Below the pieces are notes generated by a model. That model had not been told where the DNA came from. It searched no databases and worked only from the letters and a program-made list of their open reading frames with translations. Below, in pieces: positions 18,022-27,749 of a DNA stretch of 64,000 bases; the stretch's first letter is position 1, and each line of letters starts with the position of its first letter. Source of the stretch: Chryseobacterium sp. Bi04 (GTDB lineage Bacteria; Bacteroidota; Bacteroidia; Flavobacteriales; Weeksellaceae); NCBI RefSeq assembly GCF_918698085.1, contig NZ_CAKKLP010000001.1, positions 1 through 64,000 on the forward strand, written 5' to 3'. The translations under genes were made by a program, and so were the position numbers.

Positions 18022-21000
18022 TTATCTTTTTATAATTTTCACCACTGCTTCAGAATTATTTATTCTTATTAAATACCCTCCCGGAACTAAAGAAGAAAGA
18101 TCCGTTTGTTTATTTTCAAATATTCCCGATTTCACAAGCCTTCCGGAAACATCATATACTTCATAGTTATATTCCCTATTTTCTGACTCCTTGAGATAAA
18201 GAGTATCTTTAAAAGGATTGGGAAATACTGAAATATGCTTGGCTTCTGTTTTAAGTTCTGTATTATTGAAAGCTACAGGGGTTATAATCCCATTTCGCAG
18301 TGCACTGATCACAAATTTTGAAGCGGGCCCTTCTTCTTTTCCAAAAGCATTATATTTAACTCTTACACAGCGGCAGCCCATTCCAAAATACGGATCATTA
18401 TTATCATGAAAGACTATCAGGCGATTGGCTGTAGAAGCTGCATCAAACAATATATTAACGGCTCTTCCCAGATAATTCGAAGCCAGTGCATCGGTCCATA
18501 TTCCCGGATATTGAAAATTCACTACATTAAAAGTTCCTTGTGGAGACTGGTTTCCTACAACATTTCTGAATGCACGGGACCCTGAATCGGGATAATTTCC
18601 AACGGTATATGTCTTATCTGAAAACTCATACCCTATAGTATAAGCTGTAGACGGGTTTCTCACGCGAATCCCCTTATAATCAGTAGCAATACTATAAGAA
18701 GTGGCTATATTTTTATCTTTTTTATACCATGGGGTTTGCCCAAAATCCTGTCCGGAAACGAGTGCCACACTGGTAAGATCCGGAATTCTCCATCCGTCAG
18801 GGCAAGGATCGAAAGGGGACTTTCCTCCTCCTCTTCCCCATCTGTCCGGGGCAAGGTTTGGCTCATTAGCTATCCAGTCTGTTCCATTGGTATAATTGGG
18901 CGCCGAACTGTTAAATGGTGAAAAGGTACTTGGGACCATAAAAACCAAAGGATTCCGCACTGAGTAAGCCATTATTTTATTCACTTTATCAACCGGTTTA
19001 TCTATTCCCTGAACACCCGATGCAGAAGCATACGTATCATAAGGAACTATATATCCTGCCGAAAGGTTATTATAGGTTGCAGCTGAAAGCGTAGTATATG
19101 AAACGGTGCCATTCTCCTGAACTTTCCCCAAAAACACATTGAAAGAAGCCCGGTTATCTGCATACTGAAAGGTAGGAATAGGATCTTTCCTTCCCCATTG
19201 ATAATGCAATCCGGTAGAAGCTCTTATCTCTGCAAGCTCAGCAGCAGTAGGAGCTAATGGATTTCCAACATTTGGAAAAGCAGATAAGGCTCCTATATTT
19301 CTGTCCAGAAACTCGGTCATTAGTACGATGTCTGCTTTATTCACATAATTTACATAATTCACGGCTTCTTTTACCGGAAGTTCTGTTGTATAGGCATAGG
19401 AAACTACAGGAGTATCTGTAATCCAAATATGCCAGCTCCAGTATACAGGGTTTGTAATGCTTCCGTTATGTAGCGTAACAACGGCATTTCCGCTTTGGTT
19501 AGGCCGTATCTCTACAGATATCCGGGAATACCTGATATCCTGTAATGCAGATGGGGATGGATTCACCAGGGAAACTTTGTTTACGAGGTTGACATTGGTA
19601 GTCCACAGGACATTGGCTTTCAGATTATTGAAATTTGAGGGAATTAGTATATTTCGATTATTAAGCAACTGGCTTTGAACAGAAAATGCCTTACTGACAG
19701 GAATTTCCACAGTATAGGGCTGTGTGCTTTTAGTCGCCAGATAGGTATTGGGGTTGTTGATTCCTTCTTTGTAATCTGTTACAGCAGCAGGTATATATTC
19801 CGTTGGGAAATCATAATCATTAACTTTATACAATGGGTCTTTTATGCATCTGCATCCGTTGGCATCTGAGGTATACATTCCGGACATTGGCATATAAAAA
19901 TATCTACCATGGATATTGGGATAATTTGGATCTGGTATATCCGGCTGCCCTTTATCCGGAATCATAGTTAACCCCCTTACACCAACTGAGGGAGACGCAT
20001 CAAAATGTCTCGTCATAGTAGCTGTCCATAACGCAGTATGATGCTGATCGCTATACTGCCCTAAATGAGCATTCCTGATAAGCTGTCCGGTCCCCGGAAA
20101 TACTCCCATATCATAGCCGTTAACACTGGAGAGATCAAATCCCCAATTTGGGTAAATCTTAAAACCTGTCATGAACGCCGGAACACCTGCGTCTGTTGGT
20201 TTTATAATATGGTATTTATTAGCTTCAAAAACATTTTTCCCCATACTGGTCTTAACCCCAAAAGGTGAAAAATCTATCCGGATATCATCTATATAAGATG
20301 AAGATCCAAGATTAGCTACAAGCATGGATGGAACACGCCAGCCATTGGGGCAGGGGTCATATGCGGATTTATCTCTATATGGCTTTGCACTGCTGTCATT
20401 ATTATATCCCGCAGCAATTTTTCCCTGCGAATTATCAGACCAAAGATTAAGCTCGGAGAGTCTGTTATCTGGTAAATCGGCCGTTCGTCCAAACCAGTTG
20501 ACAGGAAGATTGACATTATTATTGTAATAGGCCTGTCCGGAATTATCATTCTTATTGATATAAATCAGACTCAAAGGATTTTTTACAGAAAGCCTTATAT
20601 TATTGGTTATCTCTGCTGCAGAAAGCAACACTACCTTTGTAAGGTCATCAATACTTACCGCGTTGGTAAAGTTCTTTGCACCTCTGTGTCTTACCCTTCC
20701 TACAGATCCCGATGCTTCATAAAAATCGTTACCTCTTGTTACCAAAGGTGGAATAGGATCTTTTCTTCCCCACTGATAAAGCAATCCGTTACTTCTATTC
20801 CAATCTGATGCCGTAATGGAGTTGGTAAGGGCTCCCAGGTTTCTGTCCATCCATTTCCATTCGAAATCAGGAATAAGCTCAATAGTTCCGTCTGACCTTA
20901 GCCTTTTAACGTTCTCAAAACTTTTATAGGATGAACCATTGGAAGGATCGTCGGTGACCCAGATATGCCAGCTCCAGTAGATTTCTCCATTCACTCTGAA

Positions 21001-21468
21001 AGCAATCACCGTATTTCCTTTTTTAGTCTTATTAACAGGAACTTTTATTTTTGCATCCTGCCCTGATCCCGAAATCTCTAAGGCATAGCCCGTCCCGGAT
21101 TTAATTAAACCATGTACATCTTCCCAAAGTACATCTGCCGTTACTGTTCCTGCAGGTATCCCATTGCCATTAATATAAGGATCTCCTTCCCACATAGCAT
21201 AAGCCTTTCTTACCGGAACAAACAGACCTTCGCTACTTTGGCCGGGATCAAAAAAATAACTGTTGGGCGCCTTTTTCCAGTCTGGAATGATAGTATAACG
21301 TAGATTATTTTGAGGTTTATTCAACGAATCCAACTCTTTTGCAGTCAAAACGTTTACTTTATAACCAACTGAGGAAAACCCCTCTATGGAAATTATGTTA
21401 CCTTTAAAACAGAGACCAATCGACACTAAGCAAAAAATTGCTGCTAATTTTTTAACTAAACGTTTCAT
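18022..21468 (-). CDS. large T9SS-secreted protein with duplicated FISUMP-like domain
   Basis: A 1148-residue secreted protein. It has an N-terminal signal region (LVKKLAAIFCLVSIGLCFKG). Its C-terminal type A sorting domain for type IX secretion spans ~residues 1078-1148 (ISVFPNPFKDTLYLKE, then YDVSGRLVKSG and PGGYLIRI). Between these, the same module occurs twice. Each copy has a WSWHIWITD strand, a DRNIGAL segment, the motif YQWGRKDPIP (~229-238 and ~755-765) and a DPCPDGWRIP motif (~369 and ~885). The last two are marks of the Fibrobacter succinogenes major paralogous domain family. It is probably cell-surface exposed; its binding partner is unknown. It stands alone with its own terminator. 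Confidence 0.9.
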   Translation of the reverse strand: MKRLVKKLAAIFCLVSIGLCFKGNIISIEGFSSVGYKVNVLTAKELDSLNKPQNNLRYTIIPDWKKAPNSYFFDPGQSSEGLFVPVRKAYAMWEGDPYINGNGIPAGTVTADVLWEDVHGLIKSGTGYALEISGSGQDAKIKVPVNKTKKGNTVIAFRVNGEIYWSWHIWVTDDPSNGSSYKSFENVKRLRSDGTIELIPDFEWKWMDRNLGALTNSITASDWNRSNGLLYQWGRKDPIPPLVTRGNDFYEASGSVGRVRHRGAKNFTNAVSIDDLTKVVLLSAAEITNNIRLSVKNPLSLIYINKNDNSGQAYYNNNVNLPVNWFGRTADLPDNRLSELNLWSDNSQGKIAAGYNNDSSAKPYRDKSAYDPCPNGWRVPSMLVANLGSSSYIDDIRIDFSPFGVKTSMGKNVFEANKYHIIKPTDAGVPAFMTGFKIYPNWGFDLSSVNGYDMGVFPGTGQLIRNAHLGQYSDQHHTALWTATMTRHFDASPSVGVRGLTMIPDKGQPDIPDPNYPNIHGRYFYMPMSGMYTSDANGCRCIKDPLYKVNDYDFPTEYIPAAVTDYKEGINNPNTYLATKSTQPYTVEIPVSKAFSVQSQLLNNRNILIPSNFNNLKANVLWTTNVNLVNKVSLVNPSPSALQDIRYSRISVEIRPNQSGNAVVTLHNGSITNPVYWSWHIWITDTPVVSYAYTTELPVKEAVNYVNYVNKADIVLMTEFLDRNIGALSAFPNVGNPLAPTAAELAEIRASTGLHYQWGRKDPIPTFQYADNRASFNVFLGKVQENGTVSYTTLSAATYNNLSAGYIVPYDTYASASGVQGIDKPVDKVNKIMAYSVRNPLVFMVPSTFSPFNSSAPNYTNGTDWIANEPNLAPDRWGRGGGKSPFDPCPDGWRIPDLTSVALVSGQDFGQTPWYKKDKNIATSYSIATDYKGIRVRNPSTAYTIGYEFSDKTYTVGNYPDSGSRAFRNVVGNQSPQGTFNVVNFQYPGIWTDALASNYLGRAVNILFDAASTANRLIVFHDNNDPYFGMGCRCVRVKYNAFGKEEGPASKFVISALRNGIITPVAFNNTELKTEAKHISVFPNPFKDTLYLKESENREYNYEVYDVSGRLVKSGIFENKQTDLSSLVPGGYLIRINNSEAVVKIIKR

Positions 21469-21655
21469 ATTCTGGATTTGTGTGTATTATCAGAAATACA
21501 ACTTTTAAGCCTACGCTCAAAAAAACAGATTTAATTTATAAATAAACATACCATATCTGAATTAAAATGTAAATAATTAAAAATAAATTCATTACCACTA
21601 AAAACTCATCATTCACGTAAAAACTGAAATATAACTGGCATCCATGTCATTGTAT

Positions 21656-21697
21656 TGCAAAAAAGACAACTCACTAAGAGCTGTCTTTTGTTTTTTA
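21656..21697 (-). terminator. terminator after the EpsG-like gene
   Basis: On the minus strand AAAAGACAGCTC (21678-21689) pairs with GAGTTGTCTTTT (21661-21672), 11 of 12 positions, followed by T residues. It lies just beyond the stop of the EpsG-like gene. Confidence 0.83.
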
Positions 21698-21712
21698 ATT
21701 TTGAAATATTTT

Positions 21713-22852
21713 CTAAGGAAGAATATGGTTTTTATATAAATCTATTGAGAACCTTCCTGCTTTTATATTATTAAAGGAAGCAAAAACGACAAAATTGAAT
21801 ACTACCAAAGTAATAATAAATGCATAGACCATATTTTTAACCCTGGCCGAGACCACATACATTGCATTAGGAATTATGATATATGAAAATCCGATAAATG
21901 CTCCTGCAAGACGGGATGAGAATATAGGATTATTCCTGAAAATAAAGTAGAAACATATTCCCACCACAGCATAATTCCGGTGGTATTCGTAGTAAGGATA
22001 GAGTTCCTTCATCTTGGTGTCAAAAACAAAGAGGAAAAAGGTCAGGATGGCCATCATCGCTTCCGGGATACCAATGCTACCATTCAACCTTTGTACAGTT
22101 TCATCCATATATCCGTTAAACCCTTCCACCAGTGTACTTTCTTCTGTCATTCCATTTAAAAAGTCTCCAAAAACCCTATAAATTTCAAAGGGTGACAGAA
22201 AGACGGAGCCTATAATCATAATCAGCATAACGGTCTTATTCAAAGGAATGCGGGCCAGCCAATACATAGGTAAAAACAGATAACATACACTGTGAATTCC
22301 TGATCCTAAAAATATAAAAAACAGATAATGCCACAGTTTTCTTTCTTTGATATAGCGTATAGCAAAATAAACAATAAAGGTACCCAGGTTTTGTCTTATC
22401 TGCCCACTTTCTCCGATGAAGAAGTTGGGAATAAACATGAAGAGGGTAAAGGTAAAGGGGTAAAAAGTATTGTCTTCTGTATATTTTATCTTAAAGCTTA
22501 TTGCAAAAATGGCTATAACAAGGGTAACAATATAAAAAGGGGCATTAAATACGTTAAGCAATATCTTATTAATCAAGGTATAGAGCCACTCTACGTCCAG
22601 GGTATCCGGCCCCGTCATATGGAGCATCTTCATAAAGATACTGTAATAACTTTTGGTATCGGAATAAATATAAATACCACGGTAACTACCATAATCCGGA
22701 CCTACACTATCACGAAGCCCGGCAATGATAATCAGGTAGATACCCAGGAACCAAAACCATTTTTTATCTACTTTTTTACCATATACCTCCTGAACACTGA
22801 AGAACAGCATATATATAATTGCAATAATATAATATGGATGTAATAAACTCAT
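21713..22852 (-). CDS. EpsG family membrane protein (polysaccharide polymerase-like)
   Basis: A 379-residue polytopic protein with about ten hydrophobic segments. The early motif GLRDSVGPDYGSYRGIY and the later IRQNLGTFIVYFAIRYI are marks of the EpsG/Wzy-like family, whose members polymerise exopolysaccharide or O-antigen repeat units in the inner membrane. Its start overlaps the stop of the upstream membrane-protein gene by four bases (ATGA), implying translational coupling. Placement in the region of capsule genes supports a polymerase role, but specific glycosyltransferases for the repeat unit are mostly absent here. Confidence 0.82.
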   Translation of the reverse strand: MSLLHPYYIIAIIYMLFFSVQEVYGKKVDKKWFWFLGIYLIIIAGLRDSVGPDYGSYRGIYIYSDTKSYYSIFMKMLHMTGPDTLDVEWLYTLINKILLNVFNAPFYIVTLVIAIFAISFKIKYTEDNTFYPFTFTLFMFIPNFFIGESGQIRQNLGTFIVYFAIRYIKERKLWHYLFFIFLGSGIHSVCYLFLPMYWLARIPLNKTVMLIMIIGSVFLSPFEIYRVFGDFLNGMTEESTLVEGFNGYMDETVQRLNGSIGIPEAMMAILTFFLFVFDTKMKELYPYYEYHRNYAVVGICFYFIFRNNPIFSSRLAGAFIGFSYIIIPNAMYVVSARVKNMVYAFIITLVVFNFVVFASFNNIKAGRFSIDLYKNHILP

Positions 22853-23859
22853 ACTAATTGAATCTCTGCTGTTTTTTTAAACTGGTGAAATACTATGATA
22901 ATCCCGGTTAGAATTAAAGGAAGAAAGAGTCTCACTTCCCAAAACAATCCGACTAAGGTAATCATAATAAGATAAGGCAGTGAAAAGAAAAGATATTTGC
23001 CAAATACCAACCTGTTTTCTTTATCAATACAAAGCTTATATATAAAATAAAGAACTATGACCGCAAAAACCAACCCCGCTAAATTAAACGGACTTGAAAA
23101 GTTTCTGTCTATATAAAAACCTTCCACAAAGGTTGTTTCTTCTGTTGTCATAAACTTTCTTAATCCAAGATATGGAATTAGAAAAGCAACAACCAAAGGA
23201 ATTATTATCCATATAAACCGGTAATTTTTTTCCTGAATATTTTTCACATTAAAGAAAACCGCTGCAAAAAAAGCAATATTAAGACATGCTGTTTCCCTTA
23301 CGAATGTAGAAATAATAATCAGGACAATTAAAATCCCATAATATACCTTTTGCTGGGTGTGCAGATATTTCAGCGTAAGAAAAACGCCTGATAAGTAGCA
23401 AAATAAAGCAATGGTATCACAATTTGTGGGAGCATACTGAGTGATAACGATAAAAAAAACTGAAAGTAAATGAATGACTCTCCTTACATTAACGTCAGAA
23501 AACAACGTTTTAAACTGAAGCATTTTATTAATAAGAACCGAACAGAGGATAAAGAAAAAACTGTTCATCAGAAAAAGACCATGATAAAATGGCGTCCCGT
23601 TCTTAGACAGAAAATCCTTAAAGAACGAAAAAGGCCCATTGATCAGATAATACACAATGTCTGTCATCTGCACACTGAGATAATTAGGAATCACCCTATA
23701 CGCATATACAGAGGAGAATAAAAATTCCGGAGTTTTTTCTGATGTTTTCAACCTGGTGTAGGAAGATTCAAATCCATAATAGGACATGGCAAACAGCAGA
23801 AGCGGAAGTACTATCACAAATAGAAATCCGTTTATTTTTTCATCATTTTTTTCCAACAT
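22849..23859 (-). CDS. polytopic membrane protein of unknown function
   Basis: A 336-residue protein with around eight to nine membrane segments, for example GFLFVIVLPLLLFAMSYYG near the N-terminus and YLFFSLPYLIMITLVGLFW near the C-terminus. Short loops contain SVYAYRVIPNYLS and TSEKTPEF. I do not recognise a catalytic signature. The four-base overlap with the EpsG-like gene and the shared operon suggest a role in the same glycan pathway, perhaps as a glycosyltransferase-C-like or flippase-like protein; this is a guess from context. A -7-like box TACTTTTG lies at 23931-23938 on the minus strand. Confidence 0.75.
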   Translation of the reverse strand: MLEKNDEKINGFLFVIVLPLLLFAMSYYGFESSYTRLKTSEKTPEFLFSSVYAYRVIPNYLSVQMTDIVYYLINGPFSFFKDFLSKNGTPFYHGLFLMNSFFFILCSVLINKMLQFKTLFSDVNVRRVIHLLSVFFIVITQYAPTNCDTIALFCYLSGVFLTLKYLHTQQKVYYGILIVLIIISTFVRETACLNIAFFAAVFFNVKNIQEKNYRFIWIIIPLVVAFLIPYLGLRKFMTTEETTFVEGFYIDRNFSSPFNLAGLVFAVIVLYFIYKLCIDKENRLVFGKYLFFSLPYLIMITLVGLFWEVRLFLPLILTGIIIVFHQFKKTAEIQLV

Positions 23860-24004
23860 ATCTAAAACAGATTCTTATTTTTTAATAATAATTGTGGTTT
23901 AAAATACATTTCATTAAAGGGGAACTTTTGCAAAAGTAGAATATTTTTTCATTCTGCCTAGAATATTTTATTGATTTTCAGACAAAACTTATCCCTCAAT
24001 TATT

Positions 24005-24033
24005 TTGAACTAATACTTAAAAATTTAAATTTG
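24005..24033 (+). promoter_or_regulatory. promoter of flexirubin block A
   Basis: TTG (24005-24007) is followed after 18 bases by TAAATTTG (24026-24033), a good match to the Bacteroidetes promoter consensus. The start of transcription would be near 24040, leaving a short leader before the ATG at 24054. The block from 24054 to 30679 is compact enough to be one transcript. Confidence 0.7.
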
Positions 24034-24053
24034 CAGACTGACTTTTAAATATA

Positions 24054-27000
24054 ATGCATCGTTTTTTCATATTTTTATATTATCTGATTTCTAAAAACAA
24101 AACTATTGCTGTATTGAGTGCATTAGGAATCGCGGCTTTGTGTATTTTTTTCGCTTCAAAAATTAACTTTGAAGAAGACATTAATCAGATTATCCCTAAA
24201 AATGAAAAATCTGACCTTACGGCCAAAGTTCTTAAACAACTTAACTTTTCAGATAAGATTATTGTTATTATAGAGAATAAATCCGGTGAAGACAGCTTTC
24301 AGCTTTCTGAAACGGCAGATATCTTTCTACAGAAAATTGAACCTTTACAAAAATACATTGGCTCGGTTCAGGGCAAAGTAAATGACAATGAAATTTCAGA
24401 AACATTTGATTTTGTCAATCAGAACCTTCCTCTGTTTCTGAATGAGAACGATTATAAAGAAATCGGACAGAAACTTCAGAAAGACAGTATTGCGAGGCAG
24501 GTGGAGAACAATTATATATCATTAGTTTCTCCTACAAGTCTTGTTACCAAAGAATTCATTAAAAAAGATCCTTTGGGACTTACTTTTTTGGGGATCAAAA
24601 AACTGAATGCTTTAAACATCAGTAAAGATTTCAAACTTGAAGACAGCTATATCGTTACCAAAGATGACAAGAACCTCTTATTATTTATTGATCCGAAAAA
24701 CAAAAGCAATGACACCAAGGGCAATGAAGCTTTTGTGAACCAGCTTAATACGATAAGGGAAAATATTAACAAACAGTTCAAAGGCAAAACTGAAATCAGT
24801 TATTTCGGGTCACCGGTTATTGCTGTTGCCAATGCCCAGCAAATCAAAAAAGATATTCAGAATACGGTTATCATTTCAATGACGGTGCTGTTGGTCCTTT
24901 TGATCTATTATTTCAGAAATTTCTTCACCCCTGTTATTGTTTTTCTACCCACTGTATTTTCTGTGCTGCTCGCCCTATTGATACTGTATTTTATTAAGGA
25001 TAAAATCTCAGCCATCTCATTAAGTGTAGGAGCTATTCTCATTGGAATCACCATAGATTATGCCTTGCATATCCTCACTCATTATAAGCACAACAATAAT
25101 ATTGAAGAGCTTTACAAGGATATTACACAGCCCATCATTCTTAGCAGCGCAACAACGGCTGTTTCTTTTTTATGTCTGGTTTTTGTACGCTCTGAAGCAT
25201 TGAAGGACCTCGGTCTTTTTGCAGCTATCACTGTTATTCTATCGTCTATCAGTGCATTGATCATCGTACCTCAACTTTATAAGCCTAAAAAAACATCGGA
25301 AAAGCACAATACAAATTTCATAGACCGAATCGGTTCATATCCTTATGAAAAAAACAAACCTCTACTTATTGGCTGTTCTTTAATTATTCTTGCCTGTTTA
25401 TTTGGCTTCAGGCATGTAGGCTTCAATGAAGATATTGGTGATCTGAATTACATTCCCAAAGAGCTGAAAATAAGTGAGGCTAAACTCCAGAAGCTTTCAG
25501 ACATCACTTCAAAGTCGATATACACCATCTCATACGGAAATTCCGAAGAAGAAGCATTGGCCCGGAACTCAAAGTTGAGCCAATTTCTTGAAAAAGAGAA
25601 AAAAGATGGAAAAATTTTAAGCTACAATTCAATTGGTAATATTGTACTTTCCGAAAAAGATCAACAAAAGAAATTGGCCGAATGGGAACGTTTCTGGGAT
25701 ACCAACAAAAAGAATAACACCGTTGCAGAGCTGATCAGCAACGGAAATAAATTTGGTTTCAACAGTTCGGCTTTTGATCATTTTAATGATGTTTTACATA
25801 AAAAATACGCAGTTTTAACATTGAAGGACTATGAAAGGGTAAAGGCATTACAGATTTCAGAATTCTTAAGCCACGAAAACGGTTTTTACACAGTTTCAAA
25901 TATTGTAAAGGTTGACGAAAACAAAAGAGATACTTTCATTAAAGATATTGAAAAGAAACATGATGCTCTCGCTATTGACCGCCAGCAAATGAATGAAAAT
26001 TTCCTTGGTTTATTGAAAAGAGACTTCAGTACTTTAATCAACTATTCTCTTTTAGCCATCGTTTTAACCATTATTATTTTCTTCAGAAATTTTGAGCTGA
26101 CTATTCTTACCATGTTTCCAATTGTTTTAACCGGAGTCGTCACTGCAGGAATCCTTTATTTTCTAGGTCTGGAACTCAATATCTTCAGTACAGTAGTATG
26201 TACATTAGTCTTTGGAGTAGGTGATGATTTTAGTATTTTCCTTACACAGGCCATGCAAAAAGAGCATACTACAGGAAAAAACGAACTTCCAACCTACAGA
26301 ACGTCCATTATCCTGGCAGTTTTCACTACGATACTTTCCATTGGATCCCTGATCTTTGCCAAGCATCCGGCGTTACATTCTTTAGCACTGGTTGCCTTAA
26401 TCGGGATGTTCTCCGTGATTATCATTACCTCAACATTATATCCGTTCTGGTTTAGGTTCTTAATTACCAACAGAGCAAAAAAGGGGCTTTCTCCTATTAC
26501 ATTCAGGCTATTTCTTAATTCATTTTTATCATTTTTATATTATGGATTGGGAGGATTGCTATTTTCAGCCTTCGGAAGTTTTTTCGTTAAAAATGCTAAA
26601 GGAAAAACATTGGATATTATAAAACTGATCTTAGCCCGTTTTTTAACGTCGGTACTTTATTCAAATCCCTTTGTCAGGAAGAAAGTCATCAGAAATACTT
26701 CTGAGGATTTTAGCAAACCGGCAGTGATCATTGCCAATCATACTTCATTTTTAGACACTCTGGCTATTGCTATGGCTACTCACAAAATCATTTACCTGGT
26801 CAATGACTGGGTATATGAATCTCCTGTATTTGGAAAGCTGGTAAAAGCATTAGGTTTCTATCCCGTTTCACAGGGTATTGAAAATGGAATGGATAAACTG
26901 AAGGAAAAGGTTAACCAGGGATATTCCCTTGTTGTTTTTCCTGAAGCAGAACGCTCTTATACTCATGATGTCAAAAGGTTCCACAAAGGAGCATTCTATC

Positions 27001-27707
27001 TTGCTGAGCAGTTTGGCTTAGATATTCTGCCTCTTTATATTCATGGGAATTCTGAAGTATTGCCGAAAGGAGATTTTATTATTTACGACGGAAGTATTAC
27101 TGTAAAAGTAGGAAACAGAATCAGCAAAGATGATACAAGCTTTGGAACAAACTATTCTGAAAGAACAAAAAAGATCAATGCCTATTTCAGGGATGAATTT
27201 GCCAGGCTGAGAGAAGAACTTGAGGATGAGAATTATTTTAAAAAGAAATTGTTCCTGAGCTACTTATATAAAAATACTGATGTGGTACAAGAAATAAAGA
27301 AAGATTTCAACACCTATAAATCCGTCTATTTTGAACTCAATAAACACATTCCTAAAGACACCAATATTCTGCATATAGCAGATGATTTCGGACAAAAAGA
27401 TGCTTTACTGGTGCTTTATCAGGCAAGCAGAAAAATCTTTTCATTCATTAAAAACAGTGAAAAAAGAGAAGTTGCCTCCCAAACTTATCTGGTGAAAAAC
27501 AGGAAGCTTCATTATATACAAGATCTTTCAGAAGTCAATAAAAAAATAGATATCCTTCTTGTTTCAGACGACAGCTTTTCCGTGAACACCATTCAGGTTC
27601 TTCCGGAAATTATCATTTTTGTTAATGCAAATAATGCATCATTTAAAAACGAAAATTATACATTAAAATTCAGTTCTGACTCATTAAAAGTATTTAAGGC
27701 TGAATAA
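24054..27707 (+). CDS. RND/MMPL-type exporter fused to a PlsC-like acyltransferase
   Basis: A 1217-residue inner membrane protein. Residues 1-~800 form an MMPL/RND transporter: an N-terminal helix, a periplasmic domain, membrane bundles at ~270-415 and ~660-790, and SVGAILIGITIDYALHILTH in the first. A PlsC-type domain follows, with the acyltransferase motifs NHTSFLD (His896-Asp901, HX4D) and FPEAERS (962-968, for FPEGTRS). The last ~150 residues (from NILHIADDFGQKDALLVLYQ) are an extra domain I cannot place, vaguely methyltransferase-like. RND exporters of this type accompany aryl polyene loci (ApeM-like). It heads the operon and probably moves the pigment or its precursors and acylates something at the membrane. 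Confidence 0.88.
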   Translation: MHRFFIFLYYLISKNKTIAVLSALGIAALCIFFASKINFEEDINQIIPKNEKSDLTAKVLKQLNFSDKIIVIIENKSGEDSFQLSETADIFLQKIEPLQKYIGSVQGKVNDNEISETFDFVNQNLPLFLNENDYKEIGQKLQKDSIARQVENNYISLVSPTSLVTKEFIKKDPLGLTFLGIKKLNALNISKDFKLEDSYIVTKDDKNLLLFIDPKNKSNDTKGNEAFVNQLNTIRENINKQFKGKTEISYFGSPVIAVANAQQIKKDIQNTVIISMTVLLVLLIYYFRNFFTPVIVFLPTVFSVLLALLILYFIKDKISAISLSVGAILIGITIDYALHILTHYKHNNNIEELYKDITQPIILSSATTAVSFLCLVFVRSEALKDLGLFAAITVILSSISALIIVPQLYKPKKTSEKHNTNFIDRIGSYPYEKNKPLLIGCSLIILACLFGFRHVGFNEDIGDLNYIPKELKISEAKLQKLSDITSKSIYTISYGNSEEEALARNSKLSQFLEKEKKDGKILSYNSIGNIVLSEKDQQKKLAEWERFWDTNKKNNTVAELISNGNKFGFNSSAFDHFNDVLHKKYAVLTLKDYERVKALQISEFLSHENGFYTVSNIVKVDENKRDTFIKDIEKKHDALAIDRQQMNENFLGLLKRDFSTLINYSLLAIVLTIIIFFRNFELTILTMFPIVLTGVVTAGILYFLGLELNIFSTVVCTLVFGVGDDFSIFLTQAMQKEHTTGKNELPTYRTSIILAVFTTILSIGSLIFAKHPALHSLALVALIGMFSVIIITSTLYPFWFRFLITNRAKKGLSPITFRLFLNSFLSFLYYGLGGLLFSAFGSFFVKNAKGKTLDIIKLILARFLTSVLYSNPFVRKKVIRNTSEDFSKPAVIIANHTSFLDTLAIAMATHKIIYLVNDWVYESPVFGKLVKALGFYPVSQGIENGMDKLKEKVNQGYSLVVFPEAERSYTHDVKRFHKGAFYLAEQFGLDILPLYIHGNSEVLPKGDFIIYDGSITVKVGNRISKDDTSFGTNYSERTKKINAYFRDEFARLREELEDENYFKKKLFLSYLYKNTDVVQEIKKDFNTYKSVYFELNKHIPKDTNILHIADDFGQKDALLVLYQASRKIFSFIKNSEKREVASQTYLVKNRKLHYIQDLSEVNKKIDILLVSDDSFSVNTIQVLPEIIIFVNANNASFKNENYTLKFSSDSLKVFKAE

Positions 27708-27749
27708 TAAATATGAAAAACATATTTTTGTAACCGTTAAAAAATAGTA

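Noticed and set aside
22328..22843. A 171-residue plus-strand open frame opposite the EpsG-like gene
   Set aside because: Composition (runs of Asn, Tyr, Ile, Thr) and position antisense to a well-supported membrane protein mark it as a shadow.
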